DNA of 64,000 nucleotides from Novosphingobium sp. (GTDB lineage: Bacteria > Pseudomonadota > Alphaproteobacteria > Sphingomonadales > Sphingomonadaceae): NCBI RefSeq assembly GCF_027486195.1, contig NZ_JAIXPP010000093.1:1-64000 (forward strand), given 5' to 3'. Position numbers and translations under genes: made by a program. Positions 61,742 through 64,000 of the stretch are shown here, in pieces. The notes under the pieces are model-generated. The model was not told where the DNA came from, did not search any database, and saw only the letters and a list, made by a program, of their open reading frames with translations. How positions within the stretch are numbered: the first letter of the stretch is position 1; every line of letters starts with the position of its first letter.

Positions 61742-63295
61742 TCAGATGGCCCGACGAACCTTGTTGCGGTGCTGGCCGACACCCGGAGCGCCGCCACCCG
61801 CGCGCGGGCGGAAGCTGCGGGGCTTTTCGCCCTGCGGGCCATCGCCGCGTTCGGCGCGGGCCGGGTTGCCCACGGGGCCACGATCATCGACCTTGCGCGG
61901 ATTGGGATCGCGGGGACGTCCATCGACCCCCTGCGCGCGGCCACCGGGCGAACGGTCGTCGCGCCGATTGGGGTTGGGGCCTGCACCCCGACCTTCGCCA
62001 CCACGACCCTGGCCGCCTCGGCCCTGACCACCGCCACGGTTGCTGCCCCGATCACCGCCGCGCCCGCGTGCATCGCGGTCATCGCGGCGCGCATCGCGCT
62101 CGGCTTCCTCGGGCTTGCGGCTGACGGCAGGGAGCTTTGCGGCCTCGGCCAGGAAGCCTTCGGGCAGCGGCAGCGGCATGAGCTTGATGCCGGTCAGCTT
62201 CTCGATGTCCTTGAGGTAGGGCTTCTCGTCCGGCGCGCAGAAGCTGATCGCCTCGCCGTCCGCACCTGCACGCGCGGTGCGGCCGATGCGGTGGACATAT
62301 TGCTCGGCCACGTTGGGAAGCTCGAAGTTGAACACGTGGCTCACCCCGGTCACGTCGATCCCGCGCGCGGCGATATCGGTGGCAACGAGGATCGGGCACG
62401 AACCCTGGCGGAACGCGTCCAGCGCGGCAGTGCGCTGCGCCTGGCTCTTGTTGCCGTGGATCGCGCGGGCGCTGATCGAAGCGGCGGAAAGATGGCGCAC
62501 CACGCGGTCAGCGCCGTGCTTGGTGCGGGTAAACACCAGCGCGCGGTCAAGCTTGCCATCAGCCAGCAGGGCACGGATGCGCAGCGTGAGCAGCGCCTGC
62601 TTCTCGGCCTGGTTGACGAAGGTGACGAACTGCTCGACGCGCTCGGCCGTGCTCGCCTGCGGGGTCACTTCCACGCGCACCGGGTTATTGATGAACTGCT
62701 TGCCAAGGTCCGCGATCGCCTTGGGCATCGTCGCGGAGAAGAACAGGCTCTGGCGCTCCTTGGGCAGCAGGTTCGCCACACGCTTCAGCGCATGGATGAA
62801 GCCGAGGTCCATCATCTGGTCCGCTTCATCGAGCACGAAGATCTCGACGCGGCTGAGCGTCAGCGCGCGCTGGTCGATAAGGTCGAGCAGGCGGCCCGGC
62901 GTTGCCACCAGAATGTCGCAGCCCGGCACGAGGCGGCGGGCCTGCTTGCCCACCGGCACGCCGCCGAACACGCAGTCGACCGTCAGGCGCAGGTTCTTGG
63001 CATAAGCCGCAATGTTCTCGGCAATCTGCGCTGCGAGTTCACGCGTGGGCGAAAGCACCAGCATGCGGCACGAGGCTGGCTTGCGCGGCTTCATGTCCGC
63101 CGCAAGGCGGTGGAGCGAGGGCAGCGCGAAAGCGGCGGTCTTGCCGGTGCCGGTCTGCGCGATGCCGAGCAGGTCGCGGCCTTCGAGCAGCGCGGGGATC
63201 GACTGACGCTGGATCGGCGTCGGGTCGGTGTAGCCCTTGCTGGCAAGCGCGTGGAGAATCGGCTCGGCAAGGCCGAGATCGCTGAAGTATGACAT
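61742..63295 (-). CDS. DEAD-box RNA helicase with RGG-rich tail (RhlE-like)
   Basis: 517-residue helicase. Q-motif near GYTDPTPIQRQSIPALL; Walker A AQTGTGKT (46-53); PTREL; DEAD 156-159; SATMP; ATDIAARGIDV and HRIGRTARAG. From about residue 395 a long Arg/Gly/Asp-rich low-complexity tail (RGRGGDRGSNRGGGQGRG...) follows; such tails bind RNA and can drive phase separation. The ATG at 63295 is chosen because the frame upstream lacks homology. The ~290 bases upstream are gene-free. Confidence 0.94.
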   Translation of the reverse strand: MSYFSDLGLAEPILHALASKGYTDPTPIQRQSIPALLEGRDLLGIAQTGTGKTAAFALPSLHRLAADMKPRKPASCRMLVLSPTRELAAQIAENIAAYAKNLRLTVDCVFGGVPVGKQARRLVPGCDILVATPGRLLDLIDQRALTLSRVEIFVLDEADQMMDLGFIHALKRVANLLPKERQSLFFSATMPKAIADLGKQFINNPVRVEVTPQASTAERVEQFVTFVNQAEKQALLTLRIRALLADGKLDRALVFTRTKHGADRVVRHLSAASISARAIHGNKSQAQRTAALDAFRQGSCPILVATDIAARGIDVTGVSHVFNFELPNVAEQYVHRIGRTARAGADGEAISFCAPDEKPYLKDIEKLTGIKLMPLPLPEGFLAEAAKLPAVSRKPEEAERDARRDDRDARGRGGDRGSNRGGGQGRGGQGRGGEGRGAGPNPNRRDDRSPGGRAQGVDGRPRDPNPRKVDDRGPVGNPARAERGDGPQGEKPRSFRPRAGGGAPGVGQHRNKVRRAI

Positions 63296-63497
63296 GTAGA
63301 ATCCAATCGGGTGTTTGGGCGCACGGCACGATGCGGCGCGCAGGCAGAAGGTCGACCATGCGACCCATGCGTGAAGGGGAAGCCAAGCGAAGCAGCCGTT
63401 CGACCGGGGCGAGTCTCGCCCTGAAACGGCGGACCTCACGCTTGCCCGGGCCTGCGGCGGAAAGTCCGCTCGCCAGTCCTGCTGGACGCGCACTTAA

Positions 63498-63509
63498 GCG
63501 CAATTGCGC
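63498..63509. repeat. GCGCAATTGCGC palindrome in the helicase/peptidase divergent spacer
   Basis: Perfect 12-bp palindrome within 63296-63581, with a further ATTGCGC copy 14 bases downstream. It lies 73 bases before the M20 peptidase start. May be an operator for either divergent gene. The rest of the spacer shows nothing convincing. Confidence 0.35.
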
Positions 63510-63581
63510 GCAAAAGCAAGGAAATTGCGCGAGAGGGTTGCAGGCTTTCCAAGTGCCGGCCTGTCGTTCTATCACGGTGCG

Positions 63582-64000
63582 ATGCACCACCGCCTTGCCT
63601 TCGCGCTGTTCGCCGCCTCGTCCCTGCTCCCCGTCAGCGCTTTTGCCGCGCCTGCACTGACTGCGCCGGACAAGCGCATGGTCGCCACGGTGGAAGCGAA
63701 CGAGGCGCGCGATCTCGCCCTGCTCGAAAAGATGGTCAACCAGAACTCCGGCTCGCGCAATATCGCCGGGGTCAAGGCCGTGGCCGTGATGGTGCGGCCC
63801 GAATTCGAAGCGCTGGGCTTCACCGTGAAATGGCTGCCGATGGAACAGACCGGGCGCGCCGGGCATCTTGTCGCCACGCATACCGGCAAGCCGGGTGCCA
63901 AGCGTCTGCTGCTGATCGGCCATCTCGATACGGTGTTCGAGCCGGATTCGCCGTTCCAGACTTTCACCCGGCGGGGCGATTTCGCCAGCGGCCCCGGCGT
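63582..64000 (+). CDS. M20-family metallopeptidase, glutamate carboxypeptidase type (3'-truncated by window edge)
   Basis: Start of an exported M20 peptidase; 139 complete codons are in the window before it runs off the end. Signal peptide LAFALFAASSLLPVSAFAAP. The conserved LLEKMVNQNSGSRN-type N-terminal helix, and GHLDTVFEP with the zinc His and catalytic Asp, mark the glutamate carboxypeptidase (CPG2) branch. The second zinc-binding Asp and the dimerisation domain are beyond the edge. Confidence 0.9.
   Translation, partial: MHHRLAFALFAASSLLPVSAFAAPALTAPDKRMVATVEANEARDLALLEKMVNQNSGSRNIAGVKAVAVMVRPEFEALGFTVKWLPMEQTGRAGHLVATHTGKPGAKRLLLIGHLDTVFEPDSPFQTFTRRGDFASGPG

Overview
The window is about 64 kb of GC-rich chromosome from an alphaproteobacterium, most likely a sphingomonad (Novosphingobium, Sphingomonas or Erythrobacter type). 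This rests on a CtrA fragment at the left edge, two TonB-dependent receptors, a suf operon led by an Rrf2 regulator, a very large NAD-glutamate dehydrogenase, a CYP153-type P450, a PAS_5-type protein, and dense packing with many 4-base (ATGA) or 1-base (TGATG) stop/start overlaps. I see no insertion sequence, prophage, CRISPR array, rRNA or tRNA. This is core-like chromosome with a few accessory genes.

Layout. 0-9.4 kb: CtrA fragment; a LuxR-type regulator predicted to be membrane anchored, divergent from a TonB receptor; trmB; and a minus-strand DUF2946 / TonB siderophore-type receptor / PepSY cluster that looks like metal uptake. 9.4-19.4 kb: DEAD-box helicase, alkylsulfatase, small membrane protein, VapBC-type toxin-antitoxin pair, acyl-CoA ligase, gamma-glutamyltransferase, pyrD. 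19.4-19.8 kb: a gene-free stretch with a perfect CtrA box, an intrinsic terminator that follows no coding gene, and a perfect palindrome in front of the suf operon. 19.8-28.0 kb: rrf2-sufB-(GNAT/DUF559 fusion)-sufC-(exported small protein)-sufD-sufS-sufT-sufA-DUF2236, nearly all translationally coupled. No sufE is visible. 28-35 kb: PilZ protein, EF-hand-like repeat protein, TauE-type transporter, thrS, alpha/beta hydrolase, TPR protein, luciferase-like monooxygenase.

35-48 kb: the giant glutamate dehydrogenase, an FAD-dependent ferredoxin reductase-like protein, queG, a two-gene ABC-2 exporter, the CYP153 P450 behind a good sigma-70-type promoter, an exported MsrB, a phytase-like esterase and rpmB. 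48-57 kb: tadA, RNase T2, nadC, a LytS/LytTR-type two-component system, an HD-domain protein, and an envelope set of DsbA-like oxidoreductase plus two metalloproteases. 57-64 kb: alpha/beta hydrolase, PAS_5 protein, CitE-like lyase, DUF2141 protein, fatty-acid-hydroxylase-superfamily protein, an RGG-tailed DEAD-box helicase, and the start of an M20 peptidase that runs off the right edge.

The items most worth following are the two unfamiliar genes embedded in the suf operon (GNAT-DUF559 fusion and signal-peptide protein), the CtrA-box/orphan-terminator locus at 19.45-19.64 kb, and the LuxR-HTH/transmembrane/periplasmic regulator beside a TonB receptor. I found no clear complete novel defence or mobile system. 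All function calls come from reading motifs and remembered family features; no database search was run.
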